The notes: generated by a model not told the origin, from the letters alone. DNA of 64,000 nt from Vespa crabro (GCF_910589235.1 NC_060971.1:4200826-4264825); one strand, 5' to 3'; shown: positions 11,771 through 23,172, counted from the stretch's first letter. Translations and numbers: made by a program.

Positions 11771-12417
11771 CTATCTCTCTCCATTTTCCAACGTTATATT
11801 CAACGTGAACGAGAATCTCTCTCGCTTTACCCGCATGAAAGATACATAAGTCCTCTAGAAAGGGATGATGGATGGCGTTCGAGAATGTCATGATCTCTCG
11901 GCTAATTAAATATCTCGCTTCGTTCTACCGATTAAAAGAATTGTTTCGTGGTTTAACGTTAAATTGTGAACGAGCTTTCCATTCTTGTCCCGGTACAATT
12001 AATCGTTCATCGCGCACCGTATACGTTTGAATGAGAAATCGCAAATAGTTATAAATACGCGAGATATTCATTCAAATCGTTCGTGATTGAATATCAGAAT
12101 CGTAGTAATATAAAAATATTTATATATTTGTAAACCGATAATCTTTTATTTAAAACGAGAACAATCTTTTTCCCTCCTGTTGATAATAACAGTGGATAAT
12201 TTTATAAATAATATAATATTATGTTCGTCTCTGTAAAATAATTTTGATTCGAGCCCCTTTAACGGATTCCTCGAAGAGCTTCCCAAAATGTACTTTCGAT
12301 CGCTTACACAACGCGCACGTCTCGTTCATTATTAATGACGCGCCCTTTCGTGGTTCCTGCAGCGAACGGGAAGCGTTTTCCCGGGAACTCGCAGCATGGC
12401 GGAGGTAAAGAGTAAGC

Positions 12418-12418
<1 letters not shown>

Positions 12419-12451
<33 letters not shown>
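12419..12451. repeat. (GA)n microsatellite
   Basis: About 33 bases of GA, 17 bases downstream of a YY1/PHO-like ATGGCGG. Confidence 0.95.
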
Positions 12452-12453
<2 letters not shown>

Positions 12454-12550
12454 CGGTAAGAGATTTTAGGGTTCGAAGAAGGGAGAGATCGGACGTACAA
12501 TTAGGCGAGCTTGTAATTAGCGTAAATTGTTTCCCTCCGCGGTGAGAAAC

Positions 12551-12576
12551 GGGGGAGTGGGTAGTGGGTAATGGGG
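12551..12576 (+). other. G-quadruplex motif
   Basis: Runs GGGGG, GGG, GGG and GGGG with loops AGT, TAGT and TAAT; a further GGGGG follows at 12585-12589. Confidence 0.7.
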
Positions 12577-13349
12577 AATGTGGAGGGGGATGGAGGATGG
12601 GAAGAGGAGAGTTAGCGGAGAGGGTTTCTGCCGGTAAACAGATTTTCCGCGGATGAATTAATGAAAAATATGATGAATGTTACGTTCAAAGTTGCGTAAA
12701 GCCGGATGGTAATTAGGTGGTAAAGCGGGAAACGTGACCGTTCGTTGTTCAGAGTCGTACGTTTGGGTTTCTCTTCTTTCCCTGCCGTTCCCCTCCCCCT
12801 GCTCCTGCTCTTCCTTCTCCATCTTCTTCTCCTCTTGTATAGAGAGATATGAGAAAAGGAAATACGCGTCTACACATTGTACATATGTATTTACGTACGA
12901 GCGTTTGGAGTAAAAGAGAGAAATTTAAAGCACCGACAGGTAGTAATCGGGCAACGACGCTTCCGGTGACTCTTTCTCTTTTCTTTCTCAAGACAAAATG
13001 CAAGAGAGATGGGGAGTTTAAGTATCGGAACGCAGGTGCCCGTGATCCTCCTTCGAAAATATACGGTTATCCGCTTAACTTAGACGCCGCCGAGACGGAA
13101 GCCATCGCCGGTACGCGTAATATACTGCCCAATAAAAACTTAGTTACTATCGCTTCCTTGTCCTCGTCTTCTCTTCCTCCTTCTACTTCTCCTTTTCCAT
13201 CTCCCTCCTCTTTCTTCCTTCTTCTCATCTTCTTCTTTTTCCTTGTTTCCCCTCATTCTCCTCCTCCTTGTCTCTTCGCAACCTGCTTTCCTTTCCGAGA
13301 GAAAAACGTAGTTACTACTGTCTAAGGTGTAGAAGGTAGAGGGTAGGTA

Positions 13350-13399
13350 CATATATATATATATATATATATAAGGTATATATATATATATATATATAA
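13350..13399. repeat. (TA)n array pair
   Basis: Two TA arrays of about 20-24 bases separated by AAGGTA. Confidence 0.95.
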
Positions 13400-13573
13400 G
13401 AGTAAATAAGACGAGGGAGAAGGCCGTAAAGGCAAGGAGGAAAGCCGAAAGAAAGGAGACAGGGAAAGGGCTCATCGTTCTCCGTGGTTTTTAACAATTT
13501 CCTGGGCCGTCGTTATCGAATGTGTGGTCAACGGGCTGGCTCTAGAAGGTACGCGAGCTAACGATACGACGGG

Positions 13574-13855
13574 ATGCTGTCTCGAGACAATAACGGTTCC
13601 ACGGGCCATCAAACGAGCTTCCGAATGGCTAGCAAGGACTTCAGGAACGCCGTAACCTTCTCTCTCATTCTCTTTCTCTTTCTCTTTCTCTCTCGTTTCA
13701 CCCTTCCGACGAAGATAGTAAGAACAGTAGAGAGTGTCTCGGCAAGAATCCTTAAGCAAGAAAAGGAGAACGTCTCGGTGTCCTTTATGGGAAGTAAAAC
13801 ACCGTGCTCGCGTTCAACTTTCAGGACGAGGGTTAACGAGAAGGTGGACCGTTAG
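13574..13855 (+). other. Unassigned ORF candidate with one membrane-like segment, 93 residues
   Basis: ATG-started frame. A polar N-terminus of about 25 residues is followed by a hydrophobic run (TFSLILFLFLFLSRFTL) and a basic C-terminus. The hydrophobic run is just a translated CT microsatellite, which lowers confidence. Not recognised. Confidence 0.08.
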
Positions 13856-14233
13856 CTACGAAGCCTTAAACTTTCTCCATGTATTCTCTGGTAAAAGTAT
13901 TTGATCATTCCATTAGTTCTCTCTTACGCCTTTGAAACGTTTCCATTTCTTTCCGACTATAATTAAGTTCGATAATTATAATTAAGTTCGCACAAAATCA
14001 TCGTGATATTTTAATGTATAACTTCATACGAATAGATATGTACATATATTTGTACGTAATATAAAAGTTTTTTGATATGTTTGTAAATTAATTTCTTCGA
14101 AGGGGTAAACGAGGGAGAAAAAATAAAAGAAGAAAAGAAAAAGAAAAGAAAAAAGAACAGAAAGAAAAATTGAAATTTAGATCCACCCTTGAATTCTTAT
14201 ATATTGGTTCGCTTAGATATATAATAAAAAATA

Positions 14234-14644
14234 ATGTTTGGTCACGCACGTTGGAAAAAGTGCGACCGCGAAGAAACAATGAAGTCGTCTATATCATCCA
14301 TCGAGGCATATGCTCACTTGGACTATTTCACGAAAAGGCTGAAGGCGCCCAAGGGTTGCGTGTGTTTTGTTATGGCAGCCATCGCGAGAACACTCCGGAG
14401 GGTGGCAGATTGTTTGATGGTTGATTGTCGCACACCGCTTCGGGGGTCGTCTGATTGGGTCGCCGCGAAACATCTGGCGGCCTCCCGCGGGGCTTCCGGA
14501 CGACAATCATCCTACAATCGCGAGGTAATACCCCGAAAGACGTCTTCATTCGAGGGACGTACGGACTCGGATGAAAACGCAAGATCCAACCTTGATCGTA
14601 TATGTTTCTTGACTCAGAATCTTGATCGATCGAGGTTAAAATAG
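14234..14644 (+). other. Unassigned ORF candidate, 136 residues, non-repetitive
   Basis: ATG-started and free of simple sequence throughout; begins MFGHARWKKCDREETMK and ends NLDRSRLK. Other frames on both strands are also open over 14290-14660, as expected where GC is high, which argues against coding. No domain recognised; no AATAAA immediately downstream. Confidence 0.12.
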
Positions 14645-14690
14645 TTGAATGAAAATATAATCCCATGCAACTTTTTATTTTCTCGTCGCT

Positions 14691-14750
14691 TTTATTATTA
14701 TTATTATTGTTGTTGTTGTTGTTGTTGTTGTTTTTCTTATTATTATTTGT
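14691..14750. repeat. (TTA)n(TTG)n trinucleotide array
   Basis: TTA units followed by about seven TTG units, then TTA again. Confidence 0.93.
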
Positions 14751-15360
14751 TGTTTCCTATATATTTATTTATTCAGAAACAAACAGGACGATCGAAGAAG
14801 TTTATCTTCTTCGAGAAGATTTTCTCTTCAAAGACTCATATTGCGATTTAGGATTTGGTTCATCGTACGGCTACGTACACATTCGAAGCATACATAATCG
14901 CGAACATGCCGAAAAGAGCAGGCCATTTCTGCCTTTTAAAAGCGAGGTACCGAGATCCACGGAAGAGGAGGTAGAACGAAGAGAGGAAGAAGGAACTTTT
15001 ACAAAACCCATCTATCCCCCAACCCTTGCCTCGTAGAGACACTGATACCTACCGGCTGACGGTACCCGCCTACAACCGACGACAATGGATCCTTTGCGAG
15101 CAAAAAAGCGTAAAAAGGAAGGAACGGAAAGTGAGGGAGAGAAAGAGAGAGAGAGAGAGAGAAAGAGAGAGACGATTCGGCCGCCTCGAAGGCTCACAGA
15201 AGAGCCGTTGAACAGGGACAATGCTTTCATCATTGCCGCTCTTTCTTTCATTCTCCGCGCCGGAGGTGGACCGCTCACTCTCTCTCTCTCTTTCTCTCTC
15301 TCTATCTTTTTCTCTTCCACCTCTACTACCGCCATTACAACCACGTCCCTCGCCCTTGCC

Positions 15361-15385
15361 CCCTCCCTCCCCCCTTACCGCCCCC
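15361..15385 (-). other. G-quadruplex motif
   Basis: Plus-strand C runs of 3, 3, 6 and 5 with loops T, T and TTACCG, giving a minus-strand quadruplex pattern. Confidence 0.6.
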
Positions 15386-16106
15386 ACCGGCTTCTCGTTT
15401 TCTTTTCGATGTCGCAAAAGCGACGTCTAAGATCATTCCCGGCGGTCTCCTCTTCTCATCCCGTTTCTTTGACTTACTTTTTTCTCTCTCTGCCTCTCTC
15501 TCTCTCTCTCTCTCTTTTACTTTCTTTTTTTCTTCTTCTTTCTTCTCTCGTTATTTCTTCCCCCTTCCCCCTAACCCACTTGTCTTTCCATATCCTCAAG
15601 TATCGTAATATCGTTTAATACGTAACGATATGATTATTATTCGGAAGCAATCGACGATCCAAAGTGAATAAGTGAAATTCTTCTTAGCTCGACGGAGGCA
15701 AGCACGTGTTGCCGATCTCGAGTGGAGATTAGAGCACGCGAAGAAGTAGTAGTAATACTACTCTTGGCTGAGCCAATCCAGGAATGTAATTCGAAGCGGA
15801 GTGTTTGCGTGCCATGCCGAGAAAGTAGGGGAGGGTCCAGATAGAAAAGACCCTTGACTCGAATCCGCGTGTAATAACGCGATAATCTTCTCGCGCAAAA
15901 CAAATAACGGGGGTTCGAAAAGGCGCTCCCCCCCCCTCCCTTTGGATACTTTAGGCTCGTCCCAACCCTTTTGGAAAGAGGACCTCGATCCCCGGTGATC
16001 GATCACAATCGACTGACTACTAGCGTACGAGGGCGTTCTTTCGTAAGGTCGACGCGCACGAAGAATAGAACGAACGCCGTAGGGTTTAGGGTTACGACCC
16101 TATTTT

Positions 16107-16145
<39 letters not shown>

Positions 16146-16631
16146 TCTAACACCATAGGCGCCGTTGTTATTCCTCCAACGAAAACTATTTACAAAGTCG
16201 GAGCTAATGGCATCAAGAGATTTCGCTTCGTGTACCGCAGCACTCACCACCCTTCTTCTCTTAGTATGCTAGCAAACTCGACATTAGCGCGAGCCGTTTC
16301 TAATCTAAACCATACTATACGCAATGGCGTAAAAGTGAATTTATGTCATACGGATATTAAAAGTATATACATACATATGTATATAAATATATATCGTTCA
16401 AATGAAATTTTTCGAAAATCATTCTCCAATCTTTCTCGAAGCAAGACTGGTTTTGTCGATAGATGTACTTTTAAATTCAAAATAACTTTCTTCGTGGTAA
16501 CCTTCTTTCCGTTTATTCGTCGTTTCGTATGTTCTCGATCGGATGAGATCGTTGGAACGTGTCCTCTCGGCCTACGCCAGTGATAATGCCGGATTTCGTT
16601 CGGAGTAAAGCGACTCGTAGCGATAGCGGAT

Positions 16632-16633
<2 letters not shown>

Positions 16634-16681
<48 letters not shown>
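16634..16681. repeat. (GA)n microsatellite
   Basis: Uninterrupted GA array of about 48 bases. Confidence 0.97.
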
Positions 16682-16684
<3 letters not shown>

Positions 16685-17375
16685 TGGAGGCGGAGAAGAG
16701 GTAACAGATGTACACGCGGAGCGTAATGCAATAAAAGTTTGTCGGCTGGCTCGAAACCGTATGCATATTGACTCGGTCGATCTCATAATGCTACCGATCC
16801 TACACTCTCCTCTATATCTCCCTATCTTTCTCTCTCTCTCTCTTTCTCTCTCCCTCTCCCTCGCTCTTACGTATATCTTCTATCTCTCCTCTTTATCACC
16901 GGACGCGCGTAGGTGGGATCCGTTCGCCGGGATGCCTTTAACTCGATTTCACGAGCGTACCGTGTCGTCCATTTCGTTATTTCGCACCCCTGCGCCCTGC
17001 GTTTTAAAAATAGATCCCTTCCTCCGTTTAAATTTCCATATCGATATTTTCGCAAGTGGTCCTTTAATATCGTGTAGATACCTACGTTTCTTCTCGTAGG
17101 AATCATCGTTTTTTCATCCACATGAACGAACGAACGAACAAATCGAAAAGGATGTTAGAAATCTAGAGTCGAATTTTTCGATCGAACTTTTTACGAGCTT
17201 TATTGTTACGAATTTAATTGACTGGAACCTCGACAATACCAATCTCTAAAGTACGATAGCTCCGGAATCGCTTCAACTTTGTTCCCGGAAAACAACCCTT
17301 TTCTCCCTCTTTCTCCCTATGGCAGCGGCATCAACCACCGGCCGCGAATCCAGTCTGCACAAATGGAAAACGGAT

Positions 17376-17415
17376 TGATTAATCGTAGTAATTACCGATC
17401 AGCCCCCGCTAATTA
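17376..17415. promoter_or_regulatory. Homeodomain site cluster including an Exd-Hox type site
   Basis: TGATTAAT (17376-17383) fits the Exd-Hox bipartite consensus TGATNNAT. TAATTA cores follow at 17389-17394 and 17410-17415. The surrounding 17340-17460 is unique and repeat-free. Confidence 0.35.
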
Positions 17416-18940
17416 GATATCCGACTGGTATTCACCCCAAGGCCCCCAGAGAGAGCTAGAGGCTTTCCTAGAACTCGCTACGGGACGAGACGGTGATATT
17501 CGTGGTATCGAATCGAGGGGGGAACCTTGTATAGCAAAGGGGAATGAGATTCGTTTGACAGAGTCAACCAATGAGATATTGGACGGACTTTAAATATCGT
17601 CAGCAATAATTATTATTATTTCACGATGATGAAGAATCTTGAAGAAGGAAAATTATAAGAACAAAAGTATTATCTACGTGACGCCATTGTCACTAATTTT
17701 CTTTTTTTCTTTTCTTATCTTTTTTTTTTTTTTTTTTTCTTTTCTTTTTTTACTTTTTCGTGAGACGCGTGCCGGGTAATGTTGATGCAAGAAGAGACAA
17801 AAAAGGATCAACGAAGAGTATAGAAGATCCGACGGATCAAGGAGGGGACCTATCGATAGCCACGTATCGTTAGGAATGAAATTCTGGAACGAAATCGAAA
17901 CCTCGTATTCACGCTCGACCGAGCTGAAAATTTTGTAAAGGCTCGCATAAGGATCATCGTCTACGTGTTATTCGCAAGGAAACCAACGAAAAAGGTGATG
18001 GAGCGACGTGATACGCTTCCATAACGGTGACACCGCACACCGGGCTAACTACATGCCAATCATTTTTTATCACCTGTTTACAACTTACTTATAAATTGTA
18101 CGTTTAATCATTATTATTATTTTTTCTTTTATTTTTTTCTTTTTTGTTTCTTCTTCTTCTTTTTCTTTATCTTCCTCTTGAGAAATTCAACACCGAAATC
18201 ACACCGAAGAAATTTTTAATTCCTTACAATGGATTAAGATCAATCGAACCAGCCAAGTTACTCAGAGTATTTAGCCCCGTTAACAGGATGAACGACGAAA
18301 TTCTAACTCGGCCGATGCTACCACTAAATGACTCGCTTCCTTCCCAAACGATCTCATTTGCAGGGACTTGTCCTATTCTCTTTCTCTTCTCTCAGGGGCT
18401 AATCGAACGTCCCAATCTACGCCGGATACGAAGTGGAACACGAAGCTCACGGTCCTCGTGCAAGGTACAGGCTCATTTTGGAATGCAAACGATACGCGGG
18501 ACTCGTTCCGAGCTAACTCGCAAATAGTCTAAATCGTTCTTCTAATCTCATGGATGTGTATTATGTACCGTTTAAAAAAAAAAAAAAAAAAGAAAGAGAA
18601 CAGAAAAAATATTCGATCGATCCTGATCTCGATCGGGAAGAACAACAAAAAAAAGAAAAAAGAAAAACAAAAAGAAAGAAGGAAGAAGAAAAAATAAGAA
18701 CAAAAGTGACGATAAGGAAAGTAGTTTGCAAGAATAAAAGTAATGAGACAAGATCAATGGCGATCTCTAGGAAGAGAGTTTGTCGGGCATCGACCCGTTT
18801 TCTCTGCACGCTTCGAGGAATAAACGAACGAGATTAGGTTCCACGTAGTCGCGCGAGAGTGACGTTTAACGGGCATAGCCTTTAAAAGCGCGACATCCGT
18901 GCGGCGCATTACGATATTTGCAAAGTCTCTCGACGGGGTG

Positions 18941-19015
18941 GAGAAGAAGAAGAAGAAGAGGAGGAGGAGGAGGAGGAGGAGGAGAAGAAGAAGTAGAAGA
19001 AGAAGAAGAAGGAAC
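18941..19015. repeat. (GAA)/(GGA)n purine array
   Basis: Purine-only trinucleotide run of GAA then GGA then GAA units; translates as poly-Arg or poly-Glu. Not coding. Confidence 0.93.
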
Positions 19016-19180
19016 GGCCGGCAGAAGGAGGAAGAGGAGGGTAGAAGAGGACTGCCGAGGGAAGCAGGGATATTAACATCCGGTCCGCAGGGATTTATGG
19101 CCCCATTCGCGTGGCTCCTGGGCCTCGGACGATTTTGTAAAACGAAATGTCTCGTTAGCAAGTCGGTTAGAGCCGAATGC

Positions 19181-19181
<1 letters not shown>

Positions 19182-19225
<44 letters not shown>
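19182..19225. repeat. (TA)n microsatellite
   Basis: About 44 bases of TA. Confidence 0.97.
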
Positions 19226-19228
<3 letters not shown>

Positions 19229-20182
19229 GTATATATGTATATTGCGTTTGGATGTCTATACACGAGTTTGTGTATATGTATGTGTATAGTATATATGGTC
19301 CGCATAGGGAACACCGTGGACTTTCCTCGTGGTTTTACAGCGATCTAAATTACCTCGCGACGTACGGTTATGATGTTAACGATATCGTGGAGGTCGCTAG
19401 GTGGAAGAGGAACGTGATCCGTTGCGTTGTTTTGTTTACGTTCATGTACATACGCGAGACAACATCGTTGCTGCCGAACGATAGATGAGAAGAGAAACAG
19501 CCGGAGGGAATGAGAGAGAAAGAGAGAAAGAGAGAGAGATAGAGAGAGAGAAGCGAGCTATAAAAGGCGTATAAAATTATAAAACGGATTTAAGTAATTT
19601 CCCGAGATAATAGCGGATATAAAAGCCCGATGGGTTGTAAAGTGAAAGAACTGAGTAGCATAGCAAAATCCACGCTTCCTTTTACGAGCGAAATCGGCAT
19701 CGATGCTTGATCCTCTCGAGATCGAGAAAACGCCAAATCATAGATACGAATCTATGATAGCATGTTAGATCTGCGAGATCATCCACCCTGTAGATATTAT
19801 TTTTCTTCTTTTTTTCTTTTTTTTTTTTTTTTTTTTTATCAAAGAACGAGAAAACCGCGGGAACGTTTCCAGATTCTTCGTCGGTTTTTACGAATGACTC
19901 GAGGTGTAGATTTCCAAGCGGAAACGTCGGATTCGTCTTTGTTTGGAAAAGGCACTTGCTTTCTTTTCGTAGAAACTGTGACAGAAAGAGAGAGAGAAAA
20001 AGAGAGATAGAGATAGAGATAGAGAGAGAGAGAGCGCACGAGGTAGTAAATTCGCGTAGCTACGATGAGAAATCTGAGAGAGAGAGAGAGTAAGAGAGAG
20101 AGAGAGAGAGAGAGAATCGCTCTTCGTCTTAGAAGACGCAACATCGAAAGCCTCTTAAGAGTTTCCACGATGTCGCAGCTGT

Positions 20183-20200
20183 GAGTGATAAAATTATTTC
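20183..20200. repeat. Copy 1 of GAGYGATAAAATTATTTC
   Basis: Eighteen-base motif repeated at 20397-20414 with one difference (T/C), 214 bases away, in otherwise unrelated sequence. Confidence 0.75.
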
Positions 20201-20289
20201 TCTACTGGCTCCTCGATGATGGCGTCGCCGAATAAAACGAATCGAGAAAGTCGGATGTGTCGGACGCATACGAAAGATGAGAGAAAAAG

Positions 20290-20323
20290 AAGGAGGAGGA
20301 GGAGGAGGAGGAGGAGGAGGAGG
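20290..20323. repeat. (GGA)n trinucleotide array
   Basis: About eleven perfect GGA units. Confidence 0.95.
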
Positions 20324-20396
20324 TGAGTGATCGCGTAGGGAAAAACGCGTTAATTGAGGAGGCCGCGGGAAAGTGCGTCGTGGAGATAAACGGCCT

Positions 20397-20414
20397 GAGC
20401 GATAAAATTATTTC
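20397..20414. repeat. Copy 2 of GAGYGATAAAATTATTTC
   Basis: Second copy; GATA core plus an AAATTATTT AT-hook or homeodomain-like core. Confidence 0.75.
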
Positions 20415-20823
20415 AAAGCCGGCTTAAATAGAGTAAATCGTGTGGTAGGTAAAGGGAAGAAGAGAGTAGGAAGAAACAGAAAGAGAAAGAGACATAGAAG
20501 GCGTTGAAATAAACGGCCCAAGTGCCAGCTAACGGGGCAGACCTCGAGGGCTGGACGAAGAGAAAGAGAGAAAGAGAGAGAGAGAGAGAGAATGAGCTGG
20601 TAGAGAAGCCGATAAATAACCACTGGTTTATTAGCGAGATAGACGAGAGGGTGAGAAGAGTGCGGTTAAATTAGCAAGAATATTAGTACGCGTTCGCGCC
20701 AGCGCTACTCTCTCTATCTCTCTCTCTCTCTCTCTCCTTCTCCTATTTGCTCTCTTTCTCATCGTATCGCGGATTTAACAGGCATAAGCGACGACTGCAT
20801 TCCCCGAAGGAGAAAGTACATAG

Positions 20824-20909
20824 TACCTACCTACCTACCTACCTACCTACCTACCTACTACCTACCTACCTACCTACCTATCCACCTACCTACCTACCTA
20901 CCTAGCTAC
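20824..20909. repeat. (CTAC)n tetranucleotide array
   Basis: About 20 CTAC units with single-unit slips (CTACTACC near 20857), a TCCA change near 20882 and a GCTA change near 20904. Unique motif in the window. Confidence 0.96.
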
Positions 20910-21204
20910 CTAAGAGTTACCGTGCGCGAAGAAAGGAGGGCGAGACTCGGCGTAAGTAATAACTGGGGTAGATTGCTCTGGGGTTGTGTACGCGCGAGCG
21001 ATCAAGTAGCAAAGGCTACGACTTATCGGACATTTCCCGTACGATTTCGTTCCTCCTTTTTCAAGCCGATAAAAAATTGTTACCCAGTTATATTTAGACC
21101 GCGTACGATGTTATTTTCACTGAGAAAACCTTCCTCAGACACTTTCGTTAACGAATTTAAGAGCTACGTGATTTAGAAACGTTCGCGTGGAAACGGCGTG
21201 ACGG

Positions 21205-21278
21205 CTCGTTTGAACGAGTTTTACTACGTAGAGTAGTAACTCGTAACATTTTGGGTAGGACCGAAACGTAGAGTAGTA
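21205..21278. repeat. Overlapping inverted and direct repeats
   Basis: CTCGTT-TG-AACGAG (21205-21218) overlaps a second foldback of 12-base arms with a two-base bulge (21214-21244). ACGTAGAGTAGTA is repeated at 21226-21238 and 21266-21278. Confidence 0.7.
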
Positions 21279-21728
21279 GTTTTCTTTGCGATTCTTGTAG
21301 GATCGTTTACGTGCTCACCGAGAGCTTCTACCGGGGAGAATTACACGCGGTAACAAGCTGGCAACGATTCTAACTACTGTCCGGGCGTTGATATATGTGA
21401 CGGAAAATTGTGGGCGAAGGGACGACGTGGTGGAATACCGACGAGAAAGAAGAAGAAGAAGGAAAAGGAAAGGAATAACAACGTTTAGGGCGAACTAAAG
21501 TAGGGAGAAGAAGATCTTTTCCGCCGGAATGAATTTCACCTTGGAAATAAAGGAAATTATAGAACCGGCGAATGGAAGAAAAATATTTTATTTAAGAATT
21601 ATTTCATTTGTCTCGCGTATTCTAATTAGAAGCGGTTATTTCTAATCCCACGTCGTCCTCGTCGTTTCGTTCCCGCGTCTCTTAATCGAGACGAGGAGGA
21701 ACGCCGCGTCGGCTAGCAGCAACGAGCA

Positions 21729-21751
21729 CCAGCGAACGCTCCGCTCGCTGG
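21729..21751. repeat. Inverted repeat CCAGCGA...TCGCTGG
   Basis: Perfect seven-base arms around a nine-base loop in a GC-rich unique block. Confidence 0.7.
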
Positions 21752-21864
21752 CGCGTTGCAACGGGCCACGCTCTAATTGCATTACGGAAACATGAGTTTC
21801 CCTCGGTGAAATATATCACGAAACTTATCGCGCCACGAAGAAATTGCCGTGGTGCTTCGCATGC

Positions 21865-21895
21865 ACTCTCTCTCTCTTTCTCTCTCTCTCACTCA

Positions 21896-21947
<52 letters not shown>
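21865..21947. repeat. Interrupted (CT)n array
   Basis: CT array with TTT and CACTCA interruptions; the uninterrupted core is about 45 bases. Confidence 0.95.
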
Positions 21948-21948
<1 letters not shown>

Positions 21949-22788
21949 GTTCTCTTTCATTCTCTCTGAAGCGCAAGCTTGGATCCGCCTACGTGCAAGC
22001 CCTCGTACCTGGCCACCCACGCCAGAGCCATACCTTCTTCGTACCTGTCCTACGTATATTTTCTAACGCTTTGACCCGACCATCTATATCAGTCATGATT
22101 GAACTTAATTACAAATACTGACGATATTGTTCATACGAATATTTTTATATCCTTTATATCCTTGAATATCGTCGTCTCACTGATCGTCCAGACTAAAGAT
22201 CGACAAAAAAAATCTCGTTGGTATTAGCGCGAGCCAAAGGAAACGATTTAGACGATTCTAATGTAAGAGAAAAAGGAAAATAGATAATCCCGTGATATAA
22301 GCGTCGAATACGTTGGTACGAGATATTAACGAAATACGAGCTAAGCGAAAGCCCGAAAGCCTCTTGGGTTCTCCCCCTCCATCTCCCCCTTTACTCGTGA
22401 ATAGGCAAAGATCAGTACGTTCAATCCTCTGCCAAAAAAATTCCAAATCGACGACTATCGCTGAGAGTTTATACTAACGCTTTTCCGTAATTGCGGAAAG
22501 AAGAGAAAACGAGGAACGGATGGAGTTCTCTCTCTCCTTCAGTGTGAAAAATTCGTTAAGTGTCTTGGTGCCGTGCCTTACCGCGAGACTTGATTTGTGC
22601 TCAATTACGCTCGTCGCGGACCAACATTCCTCTTTCTCTTTTCTTTTTTTTTTTCTTTTTTTTTTTTTTTATTTCCCCTACCCCTCTCTCTCTCTCTTCC
22701 CCCTCTACCTCCACCACCATCGTCCTCGTTCCCTCTTATTACTCTCGCGAAGAGAGAGAGAAGCCGAAGAACACGATTTTATTTATAA

Positions 22789-23172
22789 ATGCGTGCGACG
22801 AACCACCCGCGTCTACGTGGCGTCGCGAAAGTAAGGAGAACGAAGAGGAATTTCGAGGAGACGAAGGAAAGAGTAGGATGCAGCGAGCGATTCGTTTCGC
22901 ATTTTATATCCGCGCGTGAAATCGACCGCCACCTCCGGCTCTTCCTTCTCTTTCTCGTTCTCTCTCTTTACCCCTTTACTTTGAGATTCGCCTTCATCTC
23001 GTTGATTCCTCTTCCGTTAGAACGAAACGATACGGACCGTAACACTCGGATTATTTCGATCTTTGCTCCTTCTAAAGTTAGCCGAAGAGATTACCACGTC
23101 GCGACGTACTTCTCTCACGTCCAAAAAAGAGAGATGGAAGAAAGGATAGAGTCCTTCTTCCGACAAGTTTAA
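22789..23172 (+). other. Unassigned ORF candidate, 127 residues
   Basis: ATG-started. A basic N-terminal third is followed by a hydrophobic stretch around residues 49-79 (LRLFLLFLVLSLYPFTL and following), then a polar C-terminal third ending FFRQV. The hydrophobic part partly reflects CT-rich DNA. Not recognised. Confidence 0.1.

Larger units (their letters stand above)
11160..13330. other. Segment overview: AT-rich spacers and a regulatory-looking block
   Basis: AT-rich stretches (11200-11330, 11900-12260) flank a TATC array and a more complex block at 12270-12740. That block has homeobox-type cores (TAATTAG, ATTAAT), a YY1/PHO-like ATGGCGG and a G-quadruplex motif. 12750-13330 is CT-rich and purine/pyrimidine-skewed. 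No gene recognised. Confidence 0.7.
15000..18140. other. Segment overview: repeats, unique CpG-rich sequence and a homeodomain-site cluster
   Basis: GA/CT arrays at 15133-15171, 15265-15310, 15487-15514, 16110-16142, 16634-16681 and 16826-16862. Unique sequence at 15640-16080 and 17100-17640 has no recognisable coding potential. 17340-17450 holds several homeodomain cores, and 17700-17757 is a poly-T/CT tract. Confidence 0.7.

Noticed and set aside
16079..16096. GTAGGGTTTAGGG, telomere-like
   Set aside because: Too short, and the motif is plant-type; no tandem array. The same holds for GTTTAGGGTTTAG near 6739.
18754..19314. 186-residue minus-strand open frame
   Set aside because: Built from TA (Ile-Tyr) and CTC/CTT (Leu/Ser) arrays; open only because the repeats lack stops.
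20824..20909. Regular repeats as a possible CRISPR array
   Set aside because: Units are four bases with no spacers; a eukaryotic microsatellite.
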